Shown here: positions 20,263-29,721 of the stretch, one piece after another
Numbering within the stretch: position 1 is the first letter of the stretch
How the letters are laid out: each line of letters opens with the position of its first letter
Source of the DNA: Oryzisolibacter sp. LB2S
Lineage (GTDB): Bacteria; Pseudomonadota; Gammaproteobacteria; Burkholderiales; Burkholderiaceae_C
Assembly (NCBI RefSeq): GCF_040732315.1
Contig: NZ_CP160388.1
Span: forward strand, 1-64,000
DNA length: 64,000 nucleotides
Direction: 5' to 3'
Program-made: the position numbers and the translations under genes
The notes under the pieces: generated by a model
What the model was told of the DNA's origin: nothing
Database searches by the model: none
What the model saw: the letters and a program-made list of their open reading frames with translations, nothing else

Positions 20263-20580
20263 ATGAAAGGCGGCGGATTCATTGTTATTGTGTTTTTATT
20301 GATTTGCTTTCTTTGGGGAGTTACATCCATCGTTGGCGGCATTCGCAAATTAATAACACCCAAGCAAGCATCACTATCAAAGCGACACAATTCTGACGAT
20401 GAGACTGGAACACACCCCATCAATACCCATCCTGCACAGAACCCCACTGCAGGGCCGCAAAACGATGAAATGGCCCACACATTAGATCAACTACAGAAGG
20501 CAAGTGACTTACACCGAGACGGCCTGTTGAGCGATGAACAACTACAAGAAATCAAGAGCAAGATAGTACAGCGCATTTGA
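20263..20580 (+). CDS. Single-pass membrane protein with SHOCT domain
   Basis: 105 residues from the ATG at 20263, which has GGAG eight bases upstream; a GTG at 20254 is in frame. One N-terminal transmembrane helix (FIVIVFLLICFLWGVTSIVG, residues 5-24), a polar linker, and a C-terminal SHOCT domain (LQKASDLHRDGLLSDEQLQE then IKSKIV). SHOCT domains usually sit at the ends of small membrane or oligomeric proteins and are thought to mediate assembly. The low-GC composition suggests transfer. The next small gene follows within 20 bases. Confidence 0.75.
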   Translation: MKGGGFIVIVFLLICFLWGVTSIVGGIRKLITPKQASLSKRHNSDDETGTHPINTHPAQNPTAGPQNDEMAHTLDQLQKASDLHRDGLLSDEQLQEIKSKIVQRI

Positions 20581-20597
20581 TTGAGGAAAATATTCAC

Positions 20598-20798
20598 ATG
20601 TCCTTATTCAGCAATCAATCAAAATATTATCAGCCACTGACTGGCATTCATCGCTTGTATCGCTGCTCCAGTTGCGAGCATGTATTTCCCCCTCCCAGCA
20701 ATACAACTATAGCGGCGAAGATCCTGAAGCCAATATTATTGAGGTGCCCTCGCTGTAAAAGCAGGCGCCTAGAGCTGATTGATCTGTTGCAAAGTTAA
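20598..20798 (+). CDS. Small zinc-ribbon protein
   Basis: 66 residues from the ATG at 20598, with TGAGG upstream; an in-frame TTG at 20577 overlaps the previous stop. Two CxxC pairs, YRCSSCEHVF and RCPRCKSRR, form a predicted zinc ribbon. The IS30 element begins 97 bases downstream. Probably co-transcribed with the SHOCT gene. Function unknown. Confidence 0.65.
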   Translation: MSLFSNQSKYYQPLTGIHRLYRCSSCEHVFPPPSNTTIAAKILKPILLRCPRCKSRRLELIDLLQS

Positions 20799-20894
20799 TG
20801 CCTCACGCAAGCAAATCTTCGACCCAGGGGCGCAAGTGAAATCAACAACGTTCAATATGACGGTTTAACTCCAAACCAGCCCAGCATCCCAAGG

Positions 20895-22005
20895 GGCGGT
20901 CTCAACTCCGAAGTGCAACACCCGCACCCGGGGTAATGTACGCAAATGGGATCGACATACACGCACTTGCAACCTGAAGAGAGAATGACGCTGGCATCGC
21001 TGCACCAGCAGGGCTGGAGCCTCAGGGCCATTGCCAAGCTGCAAGGGCGCAGCCCCAGCACCCTCAGCCGCGAGTTGCGGCGCAATGGCGGCGACAGCGG
21101 TTACGCCAGCGCCCCGGCGCAGCGCAAGAGTGTGCAGCGGCGCATCGACGCCCGGCCCTTGCCCAAACTGCATGGCGATGGCTGTCTGTGGCGCCTGGTC
21201 AGCACCATGCTCAGCTGGTTGTGGTCGCCCCAGCAAATTGCCCGCACACTCAAGCGCATGTATCCCCATGATTCGGCCATGCACGCCAGCCACGAGAGCA
21301 TCTACACCGCCATCTATGCCTACCCGCGCGGGGAACTGCGCCGCCAGCTCATCTCGCTGTTGCGCCAGGCCAAGAGTACGCGCCGCCCCCGGTCGGCGGG
21401 TCAGGACAGGCGCGGGCAGATTCCCGACATGGTCTCCATCCACGTGCGGCCTCCCGAGGTCAACGATCGCCTGATGCCAGGCCACTGGGAGGGCGACTTG
21501 ATCAAGGGAGCAGGCAACAAGTCGGCGGTGGGCGTGCTGGTCGAGCGCTCCACGCGTTTGGTACTGCTGTGCAAGATGCCCGACGCATCGGCCGAGAGTG
21601 CGCTCGCCGCGTTTACCCACAAGCTGCGCCAGATTGCCGAGCCTATGCGTCAGACGCTCACCTATGACCAAGGCAAGGAGATGGCGCGGCACAAAGAGCT
21701 TGCGGCAGCCACTGGGATGCGTGTGTACTTCTGCGACCCACACAGCCCGTGGCAAAAGGGCAGCTGCGAGAACACCAATGGGCTGCTGCGCCAGATGCTG
21801 CCCAAGGGCACGGACTTGAGCGTGCACGATCAGGACGCGCTGGACTCCATCGCTGACTTGATGAACAACCGGCCCAGGCAGACCCTGGATTGGGACTCGC
21901 CCTATCAGGCGTTCCAGAAATTCATGGCGGCCATCAGCGAGAAGAACTCCGCTACCATTCATTGAATATCAACCAGTAGTGTTGCACTTCGGAGTTGAGA
22001 CCGCC
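20895..22005 (+). mobile_element. IS30-family insertion sequence, complete
   Basis: 1,111 bp with 26-bp inverted ends beginning GGCGGTCTCAACTCCGAAG. It carries one intact transposase gene. Its left end is repeated, inverted, at 18556-18652. No clear short target duplication is visible at the flanks (AGG at left, GTT at right). Confidence 0.92.
20946..21965 (+). CDS. IS30-family transposase
   Basis: 339 residues, apparently intact. The N-terminal helix-turn-helix reads LQPEERMTLASLHQQGWSLR and SPSTLSRELRRNG. The DDE core contains MPGHWEGDLIKG (Asp), LTYDQGKEMARH (Asp) and SPWQKGSCENTNGLLRQ (Glu), ending NNRPRQTLDWDSPYQAF. All are standard IS30-family motifs. Confidence 0.95.
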   Translation: MGSTYTHLQPEERMTLASLHQQGWSLRAIAKLQGRSPSTLSRELRRNGGDSGYASAPAQRKSVQRRIDARPLPKLHGDGCLWRLVSTMLSWLWSPQQIARTLKRMYPHDSAMHASHESIYTAIYAYPRGELRRQLISLLRQAKSTRRPRSAGQDRRGQIPDMVSIHVRPPEVNDRLMPGHWEGDLIKGAGNKSAVGVLVERSTRLVLLCKMPDASAESALAAFTHKLRQIAEPMRQTLTYDQGKEMARHKELAAATGMRVYFCDPHSPWQKGSCENTNGLLRQMLPKGTDLSVHDQDALDSIADLMNNRPRQTLDWDSPYQAFQKFMAAISEKNSATIH

Positions 22006-22028
22006 GTTGTTTACAGTGGCATCACGGC

Positions 22029-23022
22029 ATGCCGCCGCTCGCCGATTCATTTGCCGCCTATGTCCGGCAGCTCACCGGGCAGTCCCCCCAATGGCTTGCC
22101 TGGCCTGGGACGCCCTTGCCCAGCTACCTGAGCCAGCGCTACGAGCCGCTGTTGGCCGCCATTGCCGATCGCGCTTGGTTGGTATTGCTGCTGCGCCAAC
22201 CTGCCCCCTGCCGCCCTTGCAGCTGACCCGCCAATTGCAGCAGTTGCTTGCCCGCGTGCAGCCCCGGCCTGCCGGGGTGTGCCTGGTGGCCGAGCAGTTG
22301 CCGCCCTATCTGCGCACGCGCCTGGTTGAGCTGGGCCAGCCTTTTGTGCTGCCGGGACGCCAGCTTTTCTGGCCTTCCCTGGACAGTGTGGAGACCGTTC
22401 AGCGTCCACAGCGCACGGCGCCCGGGCCGTGCAGGCCCTGGGGCCGGTGGCGCAGCAGTTGTTGATTGCGCTTTTGCTGGAGCGTCTGCTGGCCCCCGTC
22501 ACGATTGCGGCGGCAGCGCAGCAGCTGGGGTGCAGCGCGGCCAGCGTGAGCCAGGCGGTCAAGGCTTTGGAGGGCTGTGCATTGGTGCAGTCCCACACCC
22601 AGGGGCGGGAGCGGGTGGTTGCGCTGCGCGACGCCCCCGCTTCCGTATGGGAGCGTGGCCGCAGCCTGCTGCAAACCCCGGTGCGCCAGCGCCTGCGCGT
22701 GCAGCGGGCGCTGCTGCCCCGTGAGCCCCTGGCCTGGCGCGCCGCAGAGACCGCGCTGGCCCAGCGCACCAGCCTGGCCGCAGCGGCCGAGCCGGTGTTT
22801 GCGCTGGGCAGTCGTCAATGGCGTGCCATGGCGGTAGACATCATCCCCGTGCCGGTGCCCGATGTTGGCACCTGCGTGCTGGAGCTGTGGCGCTACGCAC
22901 CACAGGGCACGGCAGCGCCGGGCGTTGTCGATCCCTTGTCTTTGTATCTGAGCCTGCAGACCAGCCTGGATGAGCGCGTGCAACTCGCCTTGGATGAACT
23001 GCTGGAGACCCTGCCATGGTGA
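22029..23022 (+). pseudogene. AbiEi-like winged-helix antitoxin, two frameshifts
   Basis: Three frames follow one another: MPPLADSFAAYVRQLTGQSP to about 22197, then QLTRQLQQLLARVQPRPAGV through LPGRQLFWPSLDSVETVQRP to about 22420, then VAQQLLIALLLERLLAPVT with a winged helix (AAAAQQLGCSAASVSQAVKA) to the stop at 23022. The stop overlaps the start of the nucleotidyltransferase gene (ATGGTGA). A winged-helix regulator coupled to such a gene suggests an AbiE-like type IV toxin-antitoxin pair. The last part could still be translated from 22429. The assignment is by gene pairing and fold pattern. Confidence 0.6.
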
Positions 23023-23730
23023 AAGGCCTGGATGTTTTCGCGCGCTTCTTTGCCGATGACGCATCGCGCTATGTGCTGATCGGCGGGGTGGCCACGCACC
23101 TGGTGTTGGGGGAGGCGGGCTTGGCCGCGCGTGCCACCAAGGATCTGGACATCGTGCTGTGCGTTGAGGCGCTGGATGCCGGGTTTGGCGCCAGGCTCTG
23201 GGACTTCATCCGGCTGGGCGGCTGTGAGGCCCGTCAGGCGGGTACAGCCGGTCGGTGCTTTTATCGCTTTGCCAAGCCCCGTGACAGCAGCTTTCCGGCC
23301 ATGCTGGGGTTTTTTGCCCGTGAACCTGGCTTCATGCCACTGGCCAAAGGCGCGCACCTCACGCCCGTATCGTTTGAGCAGGAAGTTCAAAGCCTGTCGG
23401 CCATTCTTTTGGACAGCGACTACTACACCTTCCTGCATGCACACGCCGTGCAGCTGGCCGGCGTACATGTGGTGACAGAAAAGGTCTTGATTGCCTTGAA
23501 GGCCCGCGCCTGGCTGGATTTGTCGGCACCCAAGGCCGCCGATGCGAATGCCGTGGATGGCAGGCACATCACCAAACACCGCAACGATGTGCTGCGGCTG
23601 GCGCAGTTCACGCAGGCGGTGCAGGGTCGCTCAGGTCACTGCCGAGCTGCTCGGCCACCTGGATATTGCAGAAGCGCCCGCAGCACTGCTGGCAAGGTTA
23701 CGGGCCTGCTACGCTGTCACCACGCCATGA
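23016..23730 (+). pseudogene. AbiEii-like nucleotidyltransferase, C-terminal frameshift
   Basis: The N-terminus MVKGLDVFARFFADDASRYV leads to LIGGVATHLVL and ATKDLDIVLCV, the GG...DxD nucleotidyltransferase core of AbiEii/MNT-type proteins. The frame is intact to LRLAQFTQAVQ near 23625, after which the natural C-terminus (VTAELLGHLDIAEAP to a stop at 23730) is in another frame; the original frame runs to 23903 with unlikely sequence. The catalytic core is whole but the tail is altered, and the partner gene is broken, so the pair is probably inactive. Confidence 0.65.
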
Positions 23731-23943
23731 AGATGGCAACGCCGGTATCTGCCTTGAGGGCCCTCTCCCATCGCGGTGCCCATGGGCGGCGTAGCCTGAA
23801 ACCGCGTGCAAGTGGCAAGGAGGCAGGCCGCCATTTGCGCCAATCTCAGCTTATGCTTCCAACTGTCTCACCCTATGGTTCCAAGTCATCCGTAAGTCAT
23901 TGATTCTTAAGGGGTGGAAATCTCGCATTTTGGTTCCAGCTAC
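23731..23943. other. Gene-poor right edge of the accessory island
   Basis: Between the end of the nucleotidyltransferase pseudogene and the right copy of the 101-bp repeat. No gene, repeat or terminator was recognised. Confidence 0.4.
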
Positions 23944-24044
23944 ACCTGTGTGTAGCAAGACCCATAAGCTGAGATTTTGGGAAGCATCCATTGAGACATT
24001 GATCGATGGGCGCCTCTTGAGAGCCCCAGCCTATGGGGCGGCAC
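23944..24044 (+). repeat. 101-bp structured direct repeat, right copy
   Basis: Same orientation as 5291-5391, with 98 of 101 positions identical. It lies between the accessory island and the first ordinary chromosomal gene on the right (UPF0158). The gyrB-type terminator that follows the left copy is not present here. Confidence 0.85.
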
Positions 24045-24134
24045 TTGTGGGGCCGGGTTTCAGCGCTGACATGGGCAAGCAACTCGCTCTGGACGCGCAC
24101 GGGGCTGGCGAAATCGTCTGCAGCCCCGGCCCCT

Positions 24135-24560
24135 TCAATCCCGCAGCGCGATGCCGTTGTCGGCGCACCATTGGCGCAGGCGCTGTTCCCTGGCCTGGCG
24201 CTCGTAGTCGTACCAGTGGTGGAGCTGGTTTCTGCGCTCCAGCAGTTCCTTGAAGCGGGCGTAGGCGCCGCGGCGGCGAAAGCAGTCCGCCACGCGGTGC
24301 GCGTCCTCGGGCGCCAGATGCTCATGCGCAAAATCCACGGCCAGGCGGGCGCCCAGGTGCAGGGCGTGGCGGTCGGGCAGCTCGAGGCAGAGGCCGCTGT
24401 CCAGCGCATCGGCCACGCCGTCCGGCATCTCCATGTCTTCGGCCACGCAGTACACCGTGCCCAGCTCGCGGTGGATGTAGGCGCTGTGCTGGCCTATGTT
24501 GCCGTCGAAGTCGGCAAATTCGTAGCCATCGACGATGTCGGTGATGGATGCGCGGTTCAT
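24135..24560 (-). CDS. UPF0158 family protein
   Basis: 141 residues from 24560 (MNRASITDIVDGYEF), preceded by GAAGGAGGGGG; the frame is open further upstream but this start is clearly favoured. The C-terminal GRGAF-type helix (RRRGAYARFKELLER) and the ending QWCADNGIAL are typical of UPF0158, a family of unknown function of about this length. First gene of ordinary composition to the right of the island. Confidence 0.75.
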   Translation of the reverse strand: MNRASITDIVDGYEFADFDGNIGQHSAYIHRELGTVYCVAEDMEMPDGVADALDSGLCLELPDRHALHLGARLAVDFAHEHLAPEDAHRVADCFRRRGAYARFKELLERRNQLHHWYDYERQAREQRLRQWCADNGIALRD

Positions 24561-24710
24561 GCCCCCTCCTTCTTCAAGCCGGTCTGCGTGGTTGCAAGAT
24601 CTTGCGCCCACCGCGCGCGCCGGGCCTGGCGCGTGGCGTGCTGGTCGGCGGGATTGTGAATGACGAGTTTGTTGGGCCGGCCCGCACACGCTTCAAGGGA
24701 AAGGATGGCC

Positions 24711-25754
24711 TCAGGCCGCCCGCGCTGCCTGTCGCAGCTGCCGGTCCAGCGGCGCGAAGCGGCGCCGGTACTGCGCCGGCGACAGATGGACCTGGCGCTT
24801 GAACAGGCGGCCAAAGAAGCTCGCGTCCTGGTAGCCGACCTCGACCGCGATGGCCTCCACCGGCAGCGGGGTAGCCTCCAGCATCTGCTTGGCCTCCTCC
24901 AGCCTCAGGGTGTGCACATAGTCCAGCGGGCTCATGCCGGTGGCGAGGACGAAGCGGCGCTTGAAGGTGCGCTCGGCCAGGCCGGACATCTCCACCATCT
25001 GCGTCACCGGCGACGCGCTGCGGTAGTGGTCCGCCGCCCAGAGCTGGCAGCGCGCGATCAGCGGGTCGTCGGCGCGGCCGCCATGGGTCAGCGAGGCATA
25101 GGCCATCGGGCTGATGTCGTTGACGTTGAGCAGGTGGATGCGCGCCATGCGCATGGCGTCCTCGGGCGATGCGTAGCGCGCAATGAGCGCCAGCGCCAGC
25201 ATGTGCCAGGACACGCCGCTGCCCGCCATGACCAGCCGCTGCTGCGGGCCGGTCACGACCAGCCCGCGGTCGGCGTTCCAGCGCGTGCGCGGATGCTCGC
25301 GGGCGAGATGGTCACAGTAGGCCCAGTGGGAGGTCGCCTCGCAACCGTCGAGCAGGCCCGTGGCCGCCAGCAGCATCGCCCCCGAACATGCCGAGGCCAG
25401 GGTTGCGCCATGCGCCCAGGCCGCTCGCAGCCAGGCGATCTCCTCGGCATAGAGGGCCTGCATGTCCGATCCCGGGGACAGCATGATGTCGGTGATGCAG
25501 ACCACGTCGGGCCGCGGCAGCTCGGCGAACGAGGCCTCGGGCGCCATGCGGACGCCGTTGCCGGCCTGCAGCGGCTGGCCATCGCGGCTCACGACCACGG
25601 GTCTGAAGGGCGATTCGACCGGCGCGCCGCCGTGCAGCATCTGCCAGTCACGCCGAGTGCCGGCAAGCACCTCATGGATGCCGTACAGCGTGGCCGAGCT
25701 GACGTCCGGCATGGCCAGCAGGCCCACCGTGACCCGTTGTTGTGCGCGCGACAT
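24711..25754 (-). CDS. GlxA-type AraC family transcriptional regulator
   Basis: 347 residues. The N-terminal DJ-1/PfpI-like domain (residues 8-200) has the elbow-region cysteine in LASACSGAMLLAATGLLDG. The C-terminal AraC helix-turn-helix pair (230-330) reads MVEMSGLAERTFKRRFVLAT and EVGYQDASFFGRLFKRQVHL. Members sense small metabolites and activate catabolic or stress genes. It diverges from the TTC38-like gene 122 bases away, which may be its target. Confidence 0.9.
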   Translation of the reverse strand: MSRAQQRVTVGLLAMPDVSSATLYGIHEVLAGTRRDWQMLHGGAPVESPFRPVVVSRDGQPLQAGNGVRMAPEASFAELPRPDVVCITDIMLSPGSDMQALYAEEIAWLRAAWAHGATLASACSGAMLLAATGLLDGCEATSHWAYCDHLAREHPRTRWNADRGLVVTGPQQRLVMAGSGVSWHMLALALIARYASPEDAMRMARIHLLNVNDISPMAYASLTHGGRADDPLIARCQLWAADHYRSASPVTQMVEMSGLAERTFKRRFVLATGMSPLDYVHTLRLEEAKQMLEATPLPVEAIAVEVGYQDASFFGRLFKRQVHLSPAQYRRRFAPLDRQLRQAARAA

Positions 25755-25876
25755 GGCCGATATGTCCGGTTTTTTGCAGGAATGGCTTTAGTGAAAGGGC
25801 GGCGCCCCCGCAAGAATTCTCCCGTCGGATGCGGCGAACGCCAACCCCGACTTTCCACCACTGACGAAAGCCCACC

Positions 25877-27253
25877 ATGACACTGACCGACCCGGCCGGA
25901 CACCATGTGTCCGGCGCCACCCCCGAAAGCCTCGCCGCGCTGGAGCAGGCGACCCATGAACTGCTGTGCATGGTGGACGATCCCGTCGCAAGCGTGGAAC
26001 GCGCCCTGGCCGCCAGCCCCGAGATGACCATGGCCCATGTGCTCAAGGCCTGGCTGCACCTGCTGGGCACCGACCCCTCGGCCTTGCCGGTGGCTCGGGC
26101 CAGTTGCGCCAGCGCCGCCGCATTGCCCGCCGACGACCGCGAGCGCCGCCACATCGAAGCCGCCGCCGCGCTGAGCCAGGGCCGCTGGTGCGAAGCCTCG
26201 CTGCGGCTCGAAGACCTCAGCGCCCGCTACCCGCGCGACGTGCTGGCGCTGCAGGCAGGCCACCAGATCGACTTCTTTCGCGGCGACAGCCGCATGCTGC
26301 GCGATCGCATCGCCCGCGCGCTGCCGGCCTGGGGGCCCGACCTGCCCGGCTACCACGGCGTGCTGGGCATGTACGCCTTCGGGCTGGAGGAAACCGGCGA
26401 CTGGGGCCAGGCAGAAAGGACGGGCCGGCGCGCCGTCGATCTGCAGCCGCGCGACAGCTGGGCCTGGCACGCGGTGGCGCATGTGCTGGAGATGCGCAAC
26501 GCGCCGCGCGAAGGCATCGCCTGGCTGCACCCGTCGCGTGACACCTGGGCGAGCGGCAGCTTCCTGGCCGTGCACAACAGCTGGCACCTGGCGCTGTTCG
26601 AGCTGGAGCTCGACGAGCACGCGGCGGCGCTGCGACTGTTCGACGAAACCGTCGGCACCTCGGGCTCGACACTGGTCATGGACCTGATCGACGCCAGCGC
26701 CATGCTGTGGCGTCTGCGGCTGCGCGGGGTGGATGTCGGCGCACGCTGGGAGTCGGTGGCGGACCGCTGGCAGGAGGCGCTGGCAAGCAGCGGCAAGGAC
26801 AGGTACGCATTCAACGATTTCCACGCCATGCTCGCCTATGTGTGCACCGGCCGGGTGCAGGCGCAGCGCGATCTGATCGAGGCCATGCGCGAGGCCGCCA
26901 TCGCCCCCACCGACAACGGCGCCTTCACGCGCGAGGTCGGCCTGCCGGCGGCCGAGGCGGTGCGCGCACTGGCGCAGGACGAGGCGCAGCGCGCACTGGA
27001 TCTGCTGCGGCCCATCCGCAGCGGCGCCCACCGCTTCGGCGGCAGCCATGCGCAGCGCGACCTGCTCGACCTGACCCTGATCGACGCGGCGCAGCGCGCG
27101 GGCGACGACGCCCTGTCGGCCGCGCTGGCCGCCGAGCGCGCGGCGATGCGCCCCCACAGCCCCCTGGCCCGGCGCCTGGTGCAGCGCTGCGCAGCGCCGC
27201 CAATGCAGCGCAACGGCACCGCGCGGGAACTCGTTCAGGCCTGCAGCGCGTAG
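25877..27253 (+). CDS. TTC38-like tetratricopeptide protein
   Basis: 458 residues of helical repeats without signal peptide. Conserved features of the TTC38 (tetratricopeptide repeat protein 38) family include the central DSWAWHAVAHVLEM segment and HNSWHLALFELEL. The biochemical role is unknown. It is transcribed divergently from the GlxA-type regulator, an arrangement that suggests regulation by it. Confidence 0.8.
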   Translation: MTLTDPAGHHVSGATPESLAALEQATHELLCMVDDPVASVERALAASPEMTMAHVLKAWLHLLGTDPSALPVARASCASAAALPADDRERRHIEAAAALSQGRWCEASLRLEDLSARYPRDVLALQAGHQIDFFRGDSRMLRDRIARALPAWGPDLPGYHGVLGMYAFGLEETGDWGQAERTGRRAVDLQPRDSWAWHAVAHVLEMRNAPREGIAWLHPSRDTWASGSFLAVHNSWHLALFELELDEHAAALRLFDETVGTSGSTLVMDLIDASAMLWRLRLRGVDVGARWESVADRWQEALASSGKDRYAFNDFHAMLAYVCTGRVQAQRDLIEAMREAAIAPTDNGAFTREVGLPAAEAVRALAQDEAQRALDLLRPIRSGAHRFGGSHAQRDLLDLTLIDAAQRAGDDALSAALAAERAAMRPHSPLARRLVQRCAAPPMQRNGTARELVQACSA

Positions 27254-27349
27254 ATGCGCCGCACCGCCGCCGCATCACGCCAGATCTCGAGCGGCGGCCA
27301 CGGTCTTGGCATGCGCGGCACAATGCGCGCCCCCAACCATTGCCGTTGT

Positions 27350-27832
27350 ATGAGTTCCCTGACCATCCGCCCCGCCACCGTCGCGGACACCGACACCATC
27401 CTGCGCTTTGTGCGCGATCTCGCCATCTACGAGAAGGCCGAGCACGAGGTGCTGACCACGCCCGGCCATGTGCAGCGCACGCTGTTCTGTGCCGACCCCA
27501 AGGTCTTCGGCCTGATCTGCGAGCAGGACGGCCAGGCGCTGGGCTTTGCCGTGTACTTCTTCAACTACTCCACCTGGCAGGGCCGCCACGGCCTGTATCT
27601 GGAGGACCTGTACGTCGCGCCCGAGCACCGCGGCCGGGGCGCGGGCATGGCGCTGCTCAGGCACCTGGCACGCATCGCCGTGGAGCAGGACTGCGGCCGC
27701 TTCGAGTGGAGCGTGCTGGACTGGAACACGCCCTCCATCGCCTTCTACGAAAGCGTGGGCGCCAGGCCGCAGAGCGAGTGGATTCGCTACCGCCTCACGG
27801 GCGCCGAGCTGCGGGCGCTGGCCGCGGCGTGA
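27350..27832 (+). CDS. GNAT family N-acetyltransferase
   Basis: 160 residues from 27350 (MSSLTIRPATVAD); the frame extends upstream to 27254 but without similarity. The acetyl-CoA binding motif A is YLEDLYVAPEHRGRGAGMAL, followed by NTPSIAFYESVGA. This matches the diamine/spermine acetyltransferase-like branch of GNAT proteins. The substrate cannot be read from the sequence. Confidence 0.88.
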   Translation: MSSLTIRPATVADTDTILRFVRDLAIYEKAEHEVLTTPGHVQRTLFCADPKVFGLICEQDGQALGFAVYFFNYSTWQGRHGLYLEDLYVAPEHRGRGAGMALLRHLARIAVEQDCGRFEWSVLDWNTPSIAFYESVGARPQSEWIRYRLTGAELRALAAA

Positions 27833-27858
27833 TCGCGGCCAGATCGCGCCCTGATGCC

Positions 27859-28269
27859 ATGAGATCACCGATCGCCATCGTCGACGTGGACCGCCCGGAG
27901 AGCTGGACGCGCTGGCGCGCCGGCCTGTGCGCGGACTGCGCGGCCAACTGCTGCACCATGCCGCTCGAGGTGCAGCTGCCCGACCTGGTGCGCCTGGGTC
28001 TGGTCGACGCCTTCGAGGCCGAGCACGAGGAGCCGCGGCTGATTGCGCGCCGGCTGCAGAAGGCCCGGCTGATCGACCATTTCAACCACAAGCACCTGCT
28101 GTTCACGCTGGCGCGGCGCGCCAACGGCGACTGCCAGTACCTGCACCCGCAGACCCGGCTGTGCACGGTGTACGAACAGCGGCCCGAGACCTGCCGCCTG
28201 CACCCGCAGAAGAAAAGCCCCCGGCCGGGCTGGTGCGCCTACGGCGCGAAGGGCTTGCAGCGGCGCTGA
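27859..28269 (+). CDS. YkgJ family cysteine-cluster protein
   Basis: 136 residues. The motif CADCAANCC near the N-terminus and downstream cysteines (GDCQYLHPQTRLC, RPETCRLHPQ) mark the YkgJ/UPF0153 zinc- or iron-binding family. The start at 27859 (MRSPIAIVDVDRPESWTRWR) lies 26 bases after the acetyltransferase, so the two are probably co-transcribed. It is a second member of the family in this window, in a core context, besides the one at 14732. Confidence 0.85.
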   Translation: MRSPIAIVDVDRPESWTRWRAGLCADCAANCCTMPLEVQLPDLVRLGLVDAFEAEHEEPRLIARRLQKARLIDHFNHKHLLFTLARRANGDCQYLHPQTRLCTVYEQRPETCRLHPQKKSPRPGWCAYGAKGLQRR

Positions 28270-28343
28270 CGCCCGGCAGGGTTGCCCCTGCATCCCTAGA
28301 ATGAACCGCAGACGCCCGTCTGCAGCCGGGCGCCCTGCACGCC

Positions 28344-29720
28344 ATGCGACGCCTGTCTCCCGCCGAACCCCTGCTCATGCTGGCCACGGTCGCCCTGTGG
28401 CTGGTGCTGGCCATGCTCACCGGGGCGCTCGTGGGCACGGTGTGCAGCCTGTTCCTGCGCCTGCTGCACGTCAGCGAGGGGCATTTGTACGACGCGCCCT
28501 GGGCACTGATCGCGGCGCTGCTGCCGCTCGCGGGTCTGGCCAACGGACTGCTGCTGCACCATGGCCAGCGCCTGAACACGACCGGCCTCAAGGATGAGCC
28601 CATCGCCGCCGTCAACGAGCAGCATGGCCGCATGCCGCTGGCGATGCTGTGGATCAAGCCCGTGGCGGCGCTCATCACGCTGGGCTGCGGCGGCTCGGCG
28701 GGCAAGGAGGGGCCCTGCTCGCACATAGGCGCCGGCGTGGCCGCCGGCCTGGGCCAGGCCCTGCGCCTGAACGCCGAGCTGCGCAAGCGCCTCGTGGCCT
28801 GCGGCGTGAGCGCCGGCTTTGCCAGCGTCTTCGGCACGCCGGTCGCCGGCGCGATCTATGGCGTGGAGATGCTGGCCATCGGCCGCATACGCCATGACTT
28901 TCTGTTCCCGGGCATCGTGGCCGGCGTGACGGCGTTTGTCGTGAGCCGCTTCTGGGGCGTGCCCTACCCCGAGTACCACATCGGCTTTGAGCCGACGCTC
29001 ACGCAATGGCTGTTCCTCAAGACGGTGCTCATCGGCGTGCTGTGCGGCGTGGCGGCGTCCTGGTTCGTCGAGGCCGTGGAGCTCGTGCGCCAGGGCTTTG
29101 CCTGGCTCGGCCGGCGGTTCACGCTGTGGCCGCCGCTGCTGCCGCTGGCCGGGGGCATGCTGCTCGCACTGCTGCTGACCGTGCTGCCGCGCGACTTCAT
29201 GGGCCTGTCGCTGCCCATCATGGAGCGCGCGCTGCAGGGCGAGGCCATGCCCTGGCTGGGCTTTGTGTTCAAGATCGTGCTCGTGGCGCTGACCCTGGGC
29301 TCGGGCTTCTACGGCGGCATCGTCACGCCCCAGTTCGTCATCGGCGCGGTGCTGGGCGGGGCCGTGGCCCCGCTGCTGGGCATGCACCCGGCCCAGGGCG
29401 CGGCCGTGGGCATGGTGGCCGTGGTGGCATCGGCCTCGAACACGCCCGTGGCCGCGGTGTTCATGGGCGTGGAGCTGTTTGGCGGCGCCTCCACGCTCTA
29501 CGTGGCCGGGGCCTGCGTGTCGGCCTATCTGATGATCGGCCACCGCAGCGTCTATCCGGCGCAGCATCTGGCCTACCCCAAGGCGGCCTGGTTCACGGCA
29601 CCGGCCGATCAGCCCGTGGGGCACGAGAAGGTGCAACTGTCCTATGGGCTGCTGCGCTGGTGGAGCGAGGTCGTGCGGCCCCTGTGGCAGCGCCTGCGCG
29701 AGGCGGCCCGGCGCCGCTGA
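28344..29720 (+). CDS. ClC-type chloride channel/transporter
   Basis: 458-residue membrane protein with about ten hydrophobic segments. The ion-pathway motifs are GCGGSAGKEGPCSHIG (GxSGKEGP-type filter region) and SGFYGGIVTPQFVIGAVLGG (the GSGxxGGxxxP-like motif). The external gating Glu position is present in GKEGP. No CBS domains follow. Such proteins exchange chloride or fluoride for protons at the inner membrane. It converges with acylphosphatase, two bases away. Confidence 0.9.
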   Translation: MRRLSPAEPLLMLATVALWLVLAMLTGALVGTVCSLFLRLLHVSEGHLYDAPWALIAALLPLAGLANGLLLHHGQRLNTTGLKDEPIAAVNEQHGRMPLAMLWIKPVAALITLGCGGSAGKEGPCSHIGAGVAAGLGQALRLNAELRKRLVACGVSAGFASVFGTPVAGAIYGVEMLAIGRIRHDFLFPGIVAGVTAFVVSRFWGVPYPEYHIGFEPTLTQWLFLKTVLIGVLCGVAASWFVEAVELVRQGFAWLGRRFTLWPPLLPLAGGMLLALLLTVLPRDFMGLSLPIMERALQGEAMPWLGFVFKIVLVALTLGSGFYGGIVTPQFVIGAVLGGAVAPLLGMHPAQGAAVGMVAVVASASNTPVAAVFMGVELFGGASTLYVAGACVSAYLMIGHRSVYPAQHLAYPKAAWFTAPADQPVGHEKVQLSYGLLRWWSEVVRPLWQRLREAARRR

Positions 29721-29721
29721 G

